In this document: positions 38,995-47,699 of the stretch, one piece after another
Position numbering within the stretch: the stretch's first letter is position 1
How the letters are laid out: each line of letters opens with the position of its first letter
DNA from: Marinobacter oulmenensis
Lineage (GTDB): Bacteria; Pseudomonadota; Gammaproteobacteria; Pseudomonadales; Oleiphilaceae
Assembly (NCBI RefSeq): GCF_014201735.1
Contig: NZ_JACHFE010000004.1
Location: forward strand, 350,157-414,156
Reading direction: 5' to 3'
DNA length: 64,000 bases
Made by a program: the position numbers and the translations under genes
The notes under the pieces: model-generated
Databases searched by the model: none
Seen by the model: the letters and a program-made list of their open reading frames with translations, nothing else
Told to the model about the DNA's origin: nothing

Positions 38995-41207
38995 CAGTGT
39001 GTCTGGTTTCCTGTTGCTTTCCGGGATTCGAGTGTTTGCAGACCGTGGATTACCAGCTTGCGATCAAGCCGGTCACGGAGCCCACGCGGATTGCGCAGCC
39101 CCATACGTTCAAGCAGGGCGGTATAACGCTCATCCTCGTCTTTCGCCCGCAGGGCCTGCCAGAGAAGCGAGAGTTTACCACGGCGGGTGGCCGATGCGGC
39201 GGCCAGCCCCTTAAGGGCTTTCCCCAACGTCAGTTCCTCGTCGGTAAAATCCCGGCCGAACGGGAAAGCCGGGAAAGCGTCCGGATCATCGACGATCGCC
39301 AGAGCCTTGCGCACCGCCTCCGGCGTGTTGTTTCGCCAGTGAGCCGGCAGACAGAAATCCCGGCTGACCTTGCCCGCCTTCTGCGCCCGGGCCAGCAGTT
39401 CCTCCTGAAAACGCGAATCGGCAATCCGGATCAGGCGCAGATAGACCTCTTCGTCAGGCTGCCCTCGGAGGTCCGCAATGCCATATTCGGTAATGACAAT
39501 GTCCCGTAGATGGCGGGGAATGGTGCAGTGGCCATAATTGAACACGATGTTGGATTCGGTGTTGTCACCGGACTGCCGCGTGGCCCTCAGTGCCAGGATT
39601 GATCGCGCACCCGGCAGTTCATGGGCCATGGCCACAAAGTTGTACTGCCCGCCCACACCGCTGACCACACGGCCGTCGTCCAGGCCATCGGACACAGCTG
39701 CACCACCGAGGGTGTACATCATGGCGGTATTGATAAAACGGCCATGGGCCCGCTGGGCGACCTTGAGTTTCTGGTCACCGTAGGCGTGATCGTATAGCTG
39801 GTTGATAAAGCCCACGCTGGTCATGCAGATTTTCCGGCGCTGTTCTTCCGGCAGGTCACGCAACGCCTGGTAGAATCGTTCCGGCCCCACGTAGAAGCCG
39901 CCATGCATGACGCAGCCACCGGACAACCGCTCACCGAGCCCGCCTTCTGTCAGGGCCTTGCGGGTCCGGGGGTCGGTGATATCCGGCGATACCCCGTCGC
40001 CGTCTGCCAGCCGGAGTCCGTCCTGTTCGAGCGCCGCACCCTGGCGGAGGATCCCGTGTTCCAGCAGCCAGAGCACATCCCGGTTGCGCAACACCGGGTC
40101 GATCAGCCCCTCCCCGACCAGCACATCCAGCATCTCCAGGCTCGGTTCGGTCGTCAGACGGCCTTCATTGACCAGCCGCTGGAGGCCGGCGTCCCCGAAG
40201 ACTTCGCGGGTCAGGATGCCTTCCTGCATCAGGTACAGGAAACCGTCCACCATCATTTCGCTGCAGCCATAAAGGCCAACCTCAAAAGGCTCGGTGCCTC
40301 CGCATTCGGCCGCCACAGGAAACTGTTCAGCCACTTGCAGGTGATCGTACAAAGCCCGCCAGAGGGGATTCCGGTGATGACGGAGAATGGTACTCTGAAC
40401 CAGGCCAACACCGAGCGAGCCAATACCCACCTGCAGGGTACCGCCGTCGCGAAGCAGGGCGCTGGCGTAAAAGCCGATCAGGTGGTCGGCCGGGCTGACC
40501 GACATTTGCGGAGCGGAAAACAGCGGGTAGTCCGAGGCCGGGTCCGACAGAACCACATCAAAGTCGTCTTCGGCAATGACAGCATGATTCCCCAGCCAGG
40601 GCAGGCTGGCGTTCATTTCCGCCATCAGCGCCACGGGCGTGCCCCGGGCTTCCTTTTCCCGCAGCAGCGGGAATATGTCCAGTGACAGGTCCGGGTTGCA
40701 GCTCAGGCTCACCTGCCCCGGACAACCATGGTTCTCGCCCGGCGACACCATCTGGCCCACAACATTCACCCCGATGGCCAGCAGGTCACGCACGGCATGG
40801 GTATAGTTGGTGCAGACGTAATGCCGTTGCTGACTCTCGTTATTCAGATAGCTGCCCGCCTTGAAGAAAAACTCCGAGACCGTGACGTTATCCGGCAGCC
40901 GGTTACGGCTGACATCCCGGGCATAGGCCAGCTCCGGGATGTTGCCGTAAAGACGGCGGGCAAACGGCGCCATGAACCGTTTCTCCAGGGAAGACGACCC
41001 TTCCGGCGCCAACAGGGACAGCGCCGTGACGATATGCAACTGGATCTCGGGGTCCTGGCAGGCCCGTTGATACAGCGCATTCACAAAGCGGATGGGCTTG
41101 CCCAGACCCAGCGGCAGGCCAAGAGTGATGTTCTTGCCGACCCGCTCTATCACCCGATCGACACAATCTTCCGGGTTGTCCCGGCGTTTGTCAGTGCTCT
41201 TTGCCAT
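38994..41207 (-). CDS. Acetyl-CoA hydrolase/transferase family protein
   Basis: This 737-residue protein belongs to the acetyl-CoA hydrolase/4-hydroxybutyrate CoA-transferase superfamily. It has N- and C-terminal CoA-transferase lobes; the segment ECGGTEPFEVGLYGCSEMMVDGF resembles the catalytic-glutamate region and GGQYNFVAMAHELPGARSI the C-terminal domain signature. The physiological acyl-CoA is not known. It is followed immediately by the FKBP gene. Confidence 0.85.
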   Translation of the reverse strand: MAKSTDKRRDNPEDCVDRVIERVGKNITLGLPLGLGKPIRFVNALYQRACQDPEIQLHIVTALSLLAPEGSSSLEKRFMAPFARRLYGNIPELAYARDVSRNRLPDNVTVSEFFFKAGSYLNNESQQRHYVCTNYTHAVRDLLAIGVNVVGQMVSPGENHGCPGQVSLSCNPDLSLDIFPLLREKEARGTPVALMAEMNASLPWLGNHAVIAEDDFDVVLSDPASDYPLFSAPQMSVSPADHLIGFYASALLRDGGTLQVGIGSLGVGLVQSTILRHHRNPLWRALYDHLQVAEQFPVAAECGGTEPFEVGLYGCSEMMVDGFLYLMQEGILTREVFGDAGLQRLVNEGRLTTEPSLEMLDVLVGEGLIDPVLRNRDVLWLLEHGILRQGAALEQDGLRLADGDGVSPDITDPRTRKALTEGGLGERLSGGCVMHGGFYVGPERFYQALRDLPEEQRRKICMTSVGFINQLYDHAYGDQKLKVAQRAHGRFINTAMMYTLGGAAVSDGLDDGRVVSGVGGQYNFVAMAHELPGARSILALRATRQSGDNTESNIVFNYGHCTIPRHLRDIVITEYGIADLRGQPDEEVYLRLIRIADSRFQEELLARAQKAGKVSRDFCLPAHWRNNTPEAVRKALAIVDDPDAFPAFPFGRDFTDEELTLGKALKGLAAASATRRGKLSLLWQALRAKDEDERYTALLERMGLRNPRGLRDRLDRKLVIHGLQTLESRKATGNQTH

Positions 41208-41252
41208 TCCTGGCTCCTGAACCGTTGTTGATGCCAGTCCCCGGGCGGCCCT

Positions 41253-42290
41253 TTACGGGCAGGGATAGGTAAATTCCGCGTGGATGGCCTCCACGGCATC
41301 GATCAGGCCCTGACTCAGGGTAATCTCCGCCGAACCGACGTTCTCCCGGAGTTGTTCCATGCTGGTGGCGCCGATGATGTTGCTGGTCACGAACTCCCGG
41401 CTGTTCACCCAGGCCAGGGACAGCTGGGTCGGCGTCAGGCCATGCTGATGGGCCAGATCGGCATAGGCGCGGGTGGCTTCCATGGCGCGTTCGGTGGTGT
41501 AGCGGCTGAAGCGCTCATAGAGGGTCAGGCGGGCTTTCTCGGGCCATTTGCCCCCGAGGTACTTGCCAGTGAGCATGCCGAACGCCAGCGGGGAGTAGGC
41601 CAGCAGGCCAGTACTCTCGCGATGGGCAAACTCGGCCAACCCGGCCTCAAAGGAACGGTTAAGCAGGTTGTAGGGGTTCTGGATGGAGGCCACTCTCGGC
41701 CAGCCCTTTTCCCGTGACAGCCGCAGGTACTCGGCCGTTCCCCAGGGGGTTTCATTGGAAATGCCGACGTGGCGGATTTTGCCTTCCTTTACAAGACCAT
41801 CCAGGGCTTCCAGGGTTTCCTCAATGGGCGTCATGGTCTCGTCCGGGTTCTTGCGATAGCCCAGCTTGCCGAAAAAGTTCGCGCTGCGGTCGGGCCAATG
41901 CACCTGATACAGATCGATGTAATCGGTCTGCAGGCGGCGAAGGCTGTCCTCACAGGCCTGACGGATATGATCGCGGGTCAGTCGCGGCCCGCCCCGCAGG
42001 TAACTCAGACCATTGCCCGGGCCGGCCACCTTGCTGGCAAGCACCAGATCGTCCCGGCGCCCGCGGCGGGCCAGCCAGTTGCCCAGACAGGCCTCGGTCT
42101 GGCCCTGGGTCTCCGCCCGCGGCGGTACCGGATACATTTCGGCGACATCAATGAAGTTGATACCCGCACCGGTGGCGTAGTCCAGTTGTTCGAAGGCTTC
42201 CTGCTCGGTGTTCTGCTCGCCCCAGGTCATGGTGCCCAGGCAGATCAGGCTGACATCGATATCGGTGGTTCCCAGTTTCCGGGTCTGCAT
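41253..42290 (-). CDS. tas: Aldo/keto reductase, Tas family
   Basis: This 345-residue NADPH-dependent aldo/keto reductase closely follows E. coli Tas: GLGTMT-type start (LICLGTMTWGEQN), DVAEMYPVPPR (catalytic Asp/Tyr region), QVHWPDR (catalytic His) and a C-terminal IIGATSMEQLRENV. Substrate unknown; E. coli tas complements a tyrosine auxotroph. It precedes acetyl-CoA hydrolase on the same strand and is divergent from the Pho-box glycosyltransferase. Confidence 0.92.
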   Translation of the reverse strand: MQTRKLGTTDIDVSLICLGTMTWGEQNTEQEAFEQLDYATGAGINFIDVAEMYPVPPRAETQGQTEACLGNWLARRGRRDDLVLASKVAGPGNGLSYLRGGPRLTRDHIRQACEDSLRRLQTDYIDLYQVHWPDRSANFFGKLGYRKNPDETMTPIEETLEALDGLVKEGKIRHVGISNETPWGTAEYLRLSREKGWPRVASIQNPYNLLNRSFEAGLAEFAHRESTGLLAYSPLAFGMLTGKYLGGKWPEKARLTLYERFSRYTTERAMEATRAYADLAHQHGLTPTQLSLAWVNSREFVTSNIIGATSMEQLRENVGSAEITLSQGLIDAVEAIHAEFTYPCP

Positions 42291-42324
42291 GCGATCTCCT
42301 CGAGTTGAAAGCGAATGCCGGCAG

Positions 42325-42364
42325 CTGTCATCGCAATGTCATGAAGCTGTCGTGGCTCTGTCAC
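42325..42364 (+). promoter_or_regulatory. Four-unit Pho box upstream of the GT4 glycosyltransferase
   Basis: Four 7-mers spaced exactly 11 bases apart: CTGTCAT (42325), ATGTCAT (42336), CTGTCGT (42347) and CTGTCAC (42358). This is the tandem PhoB-box pattern. A CATAGT sequence (42375-42380) ten bases further is a possible -10, and would start transcription near 42387. Confidence 0.8.
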
Positions 42365-42413
42365 GGCCCTTTCCCATAGTGAGGGCATGACACAGAAAGC
42401 TTCAGGACCCAGC

Positions 42414-43622
42414 GTGACCACAGCCCCGCATAACGAACGGCGTCGCCAACACATTAGCATTGTTTCCGAGACATTTCCGCCGGAAATCAATGGTGTTGCC
42501 AACACCCTCCAGCATCTCTGCGAGGGGCTGGTCGCGCGCGGCCACCAGGTCTCCGTGATCCGGCCACGGCAACGCGGGGAGCGAGGACAGGCCGAGGCCG
42601 CCAGCAGCATTCCCCACCAGGTTGTCACCGGCCTGCCCCTGCCGGGCTACAGCGAACTCCGCTTTGGCCTTGTCCGTCCTGGCCGCCTGGTCCGCCAATG
42701 GCGAAACCGCCGACCGGACGCGGTCTATGTCGCTACCCAGGGGCCTCTGGGTGTGGCTGCAACTCTGGCGGCGAAGCGGCTGAACCTTCCGGTTTTCTCC
42801 GGCTTTCATACCAACTTTCACAGCTACTCGGGGTATTACGGGCTGGGCATGTTCGAGCGCATACTCAGAAGCTATGGCCGCTGGTTTCATAACCGGACCG
42901 ACCTGACCCTGGTTCCTACCCTGCAGATGCAGACGGCCACACGGGCCATGGGTATCACCAACACCCGGCTCTGGAGCCGCGGTGTCGACTGCCGCCGCTT
43001 CTGCCCGCAGCGCAGGGATACCTCACTGCGTGAACACTGGGGGCTGGGCCCGGATGACAGGGCGGTGCTGTATGTGGGGCGCCTGGCGGCGGAAAAGAAC
43101 ATCCAGCTGGCGGTGGCCTGCTTCGAGCGCATTCGCGGTCTCCACCCGGGTGCCCGCTTCGTGCTCGTGGGTGATGGCCCTCTGCGCCGGCAACTGCAGG
43201 AAAGACACCCGGAATACCACTTCTGCGGCGTTCAGAAAGGCGAAGCCCTGGCCCGCCACTATGCCTCCGGGGATATCTTCCTGTTCCCCAGTAAAACCGA
43301 CACTTTCGGCAACGTGGTCATGGAAGCCATGGCCAGCGGACTGGGCACCGTGGCGTTTGATGACGCAGCCGCCGGTGAACACCTCCGGCACGACGAGAAC
43401 GGCGTCAAGGCCGCGGTGGATGACGACGAGGCCTTTATCACTCACGCCATCCGGCTGGCCGACCAGCCCTCGCTACTGAACCGTGTCCGAAGCCAGGCCC
43501 GGCTGGACGCCCTGGACCAGACCTGGGACAGCCAGATCGAAGTGTTCGAACAACTGGTCTTCAACACCCCTGCAAAGGCTCGACATCATGGCATCAACAA
43601 ACAGAGCGTCTCGCTTTTTTGA
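42414..43622 (+). CDS. GT4-family glycosyltransferase, probable glycolipid synthase
   Basis: This 402-residue cytoplasmic glycosyltransferase (ATG at 42387 is an alternative, nine codons earlier) has a GT-B fold: ISIVSETFPPEINGVANTL in the N-terminal domain and the C-terminal donor site GDIFLFPSKTDTFGNVVMEAMASG. Members of this group glycosylate diacylglycerol. The GTG at 42414 is preferred because AGGA sits six bases before it and the predicted promoter would start near 42387. Its end overlaps the PAP2 gene by 35 bases. The upstream Pho box suggests a role in phosphate-starvation glycolipid synthesis. Confidence 0.82.
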   Translation: MTTAPHNERRRQHISIVSETFPPEINGVANTLQHLCEGLVARGHQVSVIRPRQRGERGQAEAASSIPHQVVTGLPLPGYSELRFGLVRPGRLVRQWRNRRPDAVYVATQGPLGVAATLAAKRLNLPVFSGFHTNFHSYSGYYGLGMFERILRSYGRWFHNRTDLTLVPTLQMQTATRAMGITNTRLWSRGVDCRRFCPQRRDTSLREHWGLGPDDRAVLYVGRLAAEKNIQLAVACFERIRGLHPGARFVLVGDGPLRRQLQERHPEYHFCGVQKGEALARHYASGDIFLFPSKTDTFGNVVMEAMASGLGTVAFDDAAAGEHLRHDENGVKAAVDDDEAFITHAIRLADQPSLLNRVRSQARLDALDQTWDSQIEVFEQLVFNTPAKARHHGINKQSVSLF

Positions 43623-44145
43623 GCGGGCAGACCAGCGGGAACTGGCCTTCTGCCAGGCCCTCAACCGGGCCGTAAGGTTCCGGCCGGTGCTGGGTTATTT
43701 CCGGGTGGTGAGTCGGCTGGGGGACGGCTGGTTCTGGTACGGATTGATCCTGCTGTTGCCAATACTGGCCCCCGCCGTGGGCTATGCCCTGGCCCTGTTG
43801 ATGACCTTCACCGGGCTGACCTGCACCCTGACCTACAAAACCCTGAAGCGCTGGCTGATACGGGAGCGCCCGTTCATTTCCTTCCCGGCCATCGACTGTG
43901 CCACGCCACCGCTGGACCGTTACAGCTTCCCCTCCGGCCATACGCTCCATGCCAGTTGCTTTCAGACCATGCTGTTTATCGGCCTGCCAGCAATGGCCTG
44001 GGCTGTCCTGCCATTCACACTTTCAGTGGTGGCCTCGCGGGTGGTACTGGGGCTGCACTACCCTTCAGACGTGGCTGCCGGCGCCATCATCGGCAGCACC
44101 ATGGGCTGGCTTTCGATGTCATTGCTGTCCAGCGGGCTGGCGTAA
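43588..44145 (+). CDS. PAP2-family phosphatase
   Basis: This 185-residue membrane protein has the three PAP2 motifs: KRWLIRERP (C1), PSGHTLHAS (C2) and SRVVLGLHYPSD (C3). The family removes phosphate from lipids such as phosphatidate or undecaprenyl pyrophosphate. It starts inside the end of the glycosyltransferase gene, so the two are coupled. A plausible role is supplying diacylglycerol to the glycosyltransferase; this is inference. About four hydrophobic segments are visible. Confidence 0.88.
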   Translation: MASTNRASRFFERADQRELAFCQALNRAVRFRPVLGYFRVVSRLGDGWFWYGLILLLPILAPAVGYALALLMTFTGLTCTLTYKTLKRWLIRERPFISFPAIDCATPPLDRYSFPSGHTLHASCFQTMLFIGLPAMAWAVLPFTLSVVASRVVLGLHYPSDVAAGAIIGSTMGWLSMSLLSSGLA

Positions 44146-44152
44146 CTGAAAA

Positions 44153-45223
44153 TCAGTCGAACAGCCGTAACTGGGTGACCGGCGCCTCATCATTGCGAAA
44201 GCGCACACCCACACCCAGCAACCGGACCGGCCGCGCCTCCTGGGTGATCAGGTCGTCCAGCAGGGGCTGGTAATCCTCGGCGCCAGGGGCGTCAAACGAA
44301 TCCCGGACCCGCTCCAGGGTATGGGTGGAAAAATCGCTGTAGCGGATTTTCACAAACAGCTTGTGGATGGGTTTGTGCTGGCCCTTGCGGGACAGGCGGC
44401 GGCTCAGATCACTCACCAGCGCCGGCATCACTGCTTCACAGGCAGACTTGTCTGGCAGGTCCTGGGAGAAGGTCCGCTCGACACTGACCGATTTCGCCAC
44501 CCGCGAGACCACCACCGGCCGCTCGTCCCGACCATGGGCCATTTCGAACAGCCGGTAGCCCTGCTTGCCGAAACGTTCCACCAGCGCCGGCGCCCCGAGT
44601 GCCTTCATGTCGCCACAGGTCTTTACGCCCAGGTCGTGCAACTTGCCAGCGGTCACCTGGCCCACACCGAACAGCTTCTCAACAGGCAGGGCATTCACAA
44701 AGGCCGGCACCTCGTCCGGCGTGATCACGAACAGCCCGTCCGGTTTCTGCCAGTCGCTGGCAATCTTGGCCAGGAACTTGTTGGGGGCAACGCCGGCGGA
44801 GATGGTAATGCCCACCTCCTCCCGCACCCGTTCACGCAGGTGCCGGGCCATCAGCGTGGCACTGCCCCGGAAGTCGGTGATGTCGGAAACATCCAGAAAG
44901 GCCTCATCCAGGGACAACGGTTCCACCAGGTCCGTCAGATCCCGCAGGATGTCCATAACCTGCCGGGACACCTGCCGGTAGCGGTTCATGTCCACCGGCA
45001 CCGTCACCAACCCCGGGCACAGGCGACGCGCCTCACTGCCCGGCATGGCGGAACGCACGCCAAACGCCCGGGCACGGTAGTTACAGGTACTGACCACGCC
45101 GCGACCTTCTGTGCCTCCGACGGCCAGCGGCACCTCCCGCAATGACGGGTCGTCCCGCATCTCCACGGCGGCGTAAAAGCAGTCGCAGTCAACATGGATT
45201 ACCTTGCGCTGGGACATCCGCAC
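44153..45223 (-). CDS. dinB: DNA polymerase IV
   Basis: DinB is a Y-family translesion polymerase. The 356-residue protein has the N-terminal catalytic motif [17 protein letters not shown] and the [11 protein letters not shown] motif with the catalytic acidic residues, then little-finger domain sequence. The C-terminus ends in QLRLFD, which fits the beta-clamp binding motif. The start may be M3 (MSQRKV). A LexA-like box lies 17 bases upstream. Confidence 0.95.
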   Translation of the reverse strand: MRMSQRKVIHVDCDCFYAAVEMRDDPSLREVPLAVGGTEGRGVVSTCNYRARAFGVRSAMPGSEARRLCPGLVTVPVDMNRYRQVSRQVMDILRDLTDLVEPLSLDEAFLDVSDITDFRGSATLMARHLRERVREEVGITISAGVAPNKFLAKIASDWQKPDGLFVITPDEVPAFVNALPVEKLFGVGQVTAGKLHDLGVKTCGDMKALGAPALVERFGKQGYRLFEMAHGRDERPVVVSRVAKSVSVERTFSQDLPDKSACEAVMPALVSDLSRRLSRKGQHKPIHKLFVKIRYSDFSTHTLERVRDSFDAPGAEDYQPLLDDLITQEARPVRLLGVGVRFRNDEAPVTQLRLFD

Positions 45224-45239
45224 CCACTCACATTAAAAT

Positions 45240-45255
45240 ATGTACATTCATACAG
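45240..45255 (-). promoter_or_regulatory. LexA-like SOS box upstream of dinB
   Basis: On the minus strand CTGTATGAATGTACAT fits CTGT-N8-ACAG except for T in place of the last G. Position just upstream of dinB agrees with known SOS control of this gene. One mismatch keeps confidence moderate. Confidence 0.5.
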
Positions 45256-45348
45256 CCTTGTATCTTATGCCAACATGCCGAGAATGTCAGGAGTTCCCAC
45301 GCTGGAGCGGCCAGGCAACGGCTTCCGGCACTGACAGGATCCTGACCA

Positions 45349-45711
45349 ATGAACATCAATGAGGCGGTGCGAATTCACCTGGCGTCTCTCCGGGCCGGCC
45401 ATGCGGATTTCGATGATACCCTTGCGCTTGTCGAGCAGCATTTTGACGTCCAGCCGACGTCCTTTGCCAATGGCCCGCTGTACAACGAAGCGGGCGAAAA
45501 TGCCGGTTCCTGCCGGGTCTTTGCCCTGGGTCAGTACTGCAACCTGAGCGAGGCGGATACCCTGAGCCTGTTCGCCCAGCACTATCAGCAGGTGCTGGAT
45601 GAGCCCGCCGGTGACAGCCATGGCAATATACGCCAGTTCATCACCACCGGCTGGTCTGGCATCCGGTTTGACGACCAGCCACTGCGGCCCAAAACAACCA
45701 TCACCCAGTAA
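45349..45711 (+). CDS. HopJ-family protein
   Basis: This 120-residue cytoplasmic protein fits the HopJ type III effector family, with the segment FDDTLALVEQHFDVQPTSFANG and FRxF-like GQYCNLSEADTLSLFAQHYQQVL. Family members are widespread in free-living marine Proteobacteria without type III secretion, so the name does not imply virulence. Function unknown. It lies between dinB and minC. Confidence 0.8.
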   Translation: MNINEAVRIHLASLRAGHADFDDTLALVEQHFDVQPTSFANGPLYNEAGENAGSCRVFALGQYCNLSEADTLSLFAQHYQQVLDEPAGDSHGNIRQFITTGWSGIRFDDQPLRPKTTITQ

Positions 45712-45734
45712 CACACCAGGGAAGACACCGATCC

Positions 45735-46478
45735 ATGAGCGATACCGCCACTACCGGGATCAAACAGAGTTTCCAGTTGAAAAGTGCCAGCGTGTCGCTG
45801 ACGGCACTTGAGCTTTACTACTTTGACAACGACGAATTTGAAGCCAACCTGCGGGAGAAAATCAGCCAGGCGCCAGGCTTCTTCAAGGACATTCCCCTGA
45901 TCGTCAGCCTCGATAAATACGAGGGTCTGGACAGCGAACTCGATTTTTTCAAGCTCATCGGTACCTGCCGCCGCCACAATATCCACGTCATCGGCGTCCG
46001 GGCGCGTACCGATGATCAGCGCCGACTGGCCCGGGGGGCATCCCTGGCCATCCTTCCCGCTGGCAGCCAGAGGGACCAGAGCGAGAACGCTCAGCCAGAG
46101 GAGCCTGCGCCAGAAACTGAGGTGTCTACAGGCAACCAGCCCCCGGAGGCCCGTTATGTGACCCAACCAGTCCGCTCCGGCCAGCAGATCCACGCGCCGG
46201 ATGGCGATCTGGTGGTGCTTGCGCCGGTGCAGGCCGGGGCCGAGATCCTGGCGGCCGGCAACATTCACGTATACGGCCCGCTGCGGGGCCGGGCACTGGC
46301 GGGGGTCAATGGCAGTGAAAATGCCCGTATTTTCTGCCAGTCGCTGGAAGCAGAGCTTGTGTCCATTGCCGGACACTATAAAATCTCCGAAGATCTTCAG
46401 GACAGTGGCTGGAAAGGCGCCGTGCAGATCCAGCTCAAGGACGACCTGCTGGTGGTAACGCCACTGGACAAGGCCTGA
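45735..46478 (+). CDS. minC: Septum site-determining protein MinC
   Basis: MinC inhibits FtsZ ring formation away from mid-cell. The 247-residue protein has an N-terminal FtsZ-interacting domain (about 1-110) and a C-terminal beta-helix (from about 140) with APVQAGAEILAAGNIHVYGPLRGRALAG, the region that binds MinD. First gene of minCDE. Confidence 0.95.
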   Translation: MSDTATTGIKQSFQLKSASVSLTALELYYFDNDEFEANLREKISQAPGFFKDIPLIVSLDKYEGLDSELDFFKLIGTCRRHNIHVIGVRARTDDQRRLARGASLAILPAGSQRDQSENAQPEEPAPETEVSTGNQPPEARYVTQPVRSGQQIHAPDGDLVVLAPVQAGAEILAAGNIHVYGPLRGRALAGVNGSENARIFCQSLEAELVSIAGHYKISEDLQDSGWKGAVQIQLKDDLLVVTPLDKA

Positions 46479-46540
46479 TGTTGTGACAGCCAGCAACATC
46501 CGAAGACACGACGAATCCACTGCGAAACAGGAAGCGAATT

Positions 46541-47353
46541 TTGGCTAGAATCATAGTCGTTACCTCAGGAAAAGGCGGCGTTGGCAAAACCACCACCAGC
46601 GCCTCGATCAGTACCGGCCTGGCCAAACGCGGGCATAAAACCGTCGTTATCGATTTCGACGTGGGCCTGCGTAACCTGGACCTGATCATGAACTGCGAAC
46701 GCCGGGTGGTGTACGACTTCGTCAACGTCATCCAGGGCGAAGCCACACTGAACCAGGCCCTGATCAAGGACAAGCGGGTCGATACCCTGTTCATCCTGCC
46801 GGCCTCCCAGACCCGGGAAAAAGAAGCCCTGACCCCGGAAGGCGTCGAGAAGGTGATCAACCAACTGGCCGAAACCTTCGACTACATCGTCTGCGATTCC
46901 CCGGCGGGTATCGAACACGGCGCCCTGATGGCCCTCTATCATGCCGATGAGGCTATCGTGGTGACCAATCCCGAAGTTTCCTCGGTGCGCGACTCCGACC
47001 GCATTCTGGGCATCCTGCAGAGCAAGTCCCGGCGCGCTGAGAACGGGCTGGACCCGGTTAAGGAACATCTGCTGCTCAGTCGCTACAACCCCCAACGGGT
47101 TGAGAGAGGCGAAATGCTGTCGGTGCAGGACGTGGAGGAAATACTCGCCATCCCCCTGCTGGGCGTGATTCCCGAAAGCCAGGTGGTACTCAACGCCTCC
47201 AACCAGGGCATGCCAGTGATACTGGAAGAACAGAGCGATGCCGGCCAGGCCTACGACGATGCGGTTGCCCGCCTGCTCGGAGAAGACCGGGAACACCGCT
47301 TCCTCAACGCGCAGAAGAAAGGCTTCTTCTCACGGATGTTCAAGGGAGGCTAA
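46541..47353 (+). CDS. minD: Septum site-determining ATPase MinD
   Basis: MinD is a membrane-associated ATPase that recruits MinC and oscillates with MinE. The 270-residue protein has the deviant Walker A GKGGVGKTT (residues 10-18), a DFDVGLRNLD switch and VCDSPAGIE. The C-terminal amphipathic helix KKGFFSRMFKGG is the membrane-targeting sequence. The start codon is TTG at 46541. Four bases before minE. Confidence 0.97.
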   Translation: MARIIVVTSGKGGVGKTTTSASISTGLAKRGHKTVVIDFDVGLRNLDLIMNCERRVVYDFVNVIQGEATLNQALIKDKRVDTLFILPASQTREKEALTPEGVEKVINQLAETFDYIVCDSPAGIEHGALMALYHADEAIVVTNPEVSSVRDSDRILGILQSKSRRAENGLDPVKEHLLLSRYNPQRVERGEMLSVQDVEEILAIPLLGVIPESQVVLNASNQGMPVILEEQSDAGQAYDDAVARLLGEDREHRFLNAQKKGFFSRMFKGG

Positions 47354-47356
47354 GGA

Positions 47357-47608
47357 ATGAGTTTCCTCGATTACTTCCGTAGCAAGAAAACCCCCAGTGC
47401 CAGCGTTGCCAAGGAGCGCCTGCAGATCATCGTGGCCCATGAGCGCGGTCAGCGCGCCCAGCCGGACTACCTGCCACAGCTTCAGCAGGAACTGCTGGAG
47501 GTGATCCGCAAGTACGTCCAGATCAGTGACGACATGGTACAGGTGGAAGTGGACCGCAATGACAGCTGTTCGGTACTGGAGTTGAATGTAACACTGCCGG
47601 AAAAATAG
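47357..47608 (+). CDS. minE: Cell division topological specificity factor MinE
   Basis: MinE is an 83-residue peptide that stimulates MinD ATPase and drives Min oscillation. It begins [11 protein letters not shown], the membrane-sensing N-terminus, and has the anti-MinCD helix around [14 protein letters not shown] stem-loop begins at its stop codon (47607-47625). Confidence 0.96.
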   Translation: MSFLDYFRSKKTPSASVAKERLQIIVAHERGQRAQPDYLPQLQQELLEVIRKYVQISDDMVQVEVDRNDSCSVLELNVTLPEK

Positions 47609-47625
47609 CCCGATATTATCGGGCT
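47607..47625 (+). terminator. Stem-loop at the minE stop codon
   Basis: AGCCCGA (47607-47613), loop of five bases and TCGGGCT (47619-47625) form a perfect 7-bp stem. No T run follows, so a role as terminator is uncertain. Confidence 0.35.
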
Positions 47626-47699
47626 GACATGGATGACGAGCGGCCACGGAACGGCTAAGCTTTTACCAACAGACCGCAGGGAAAGAGGTAACGCCCCCT

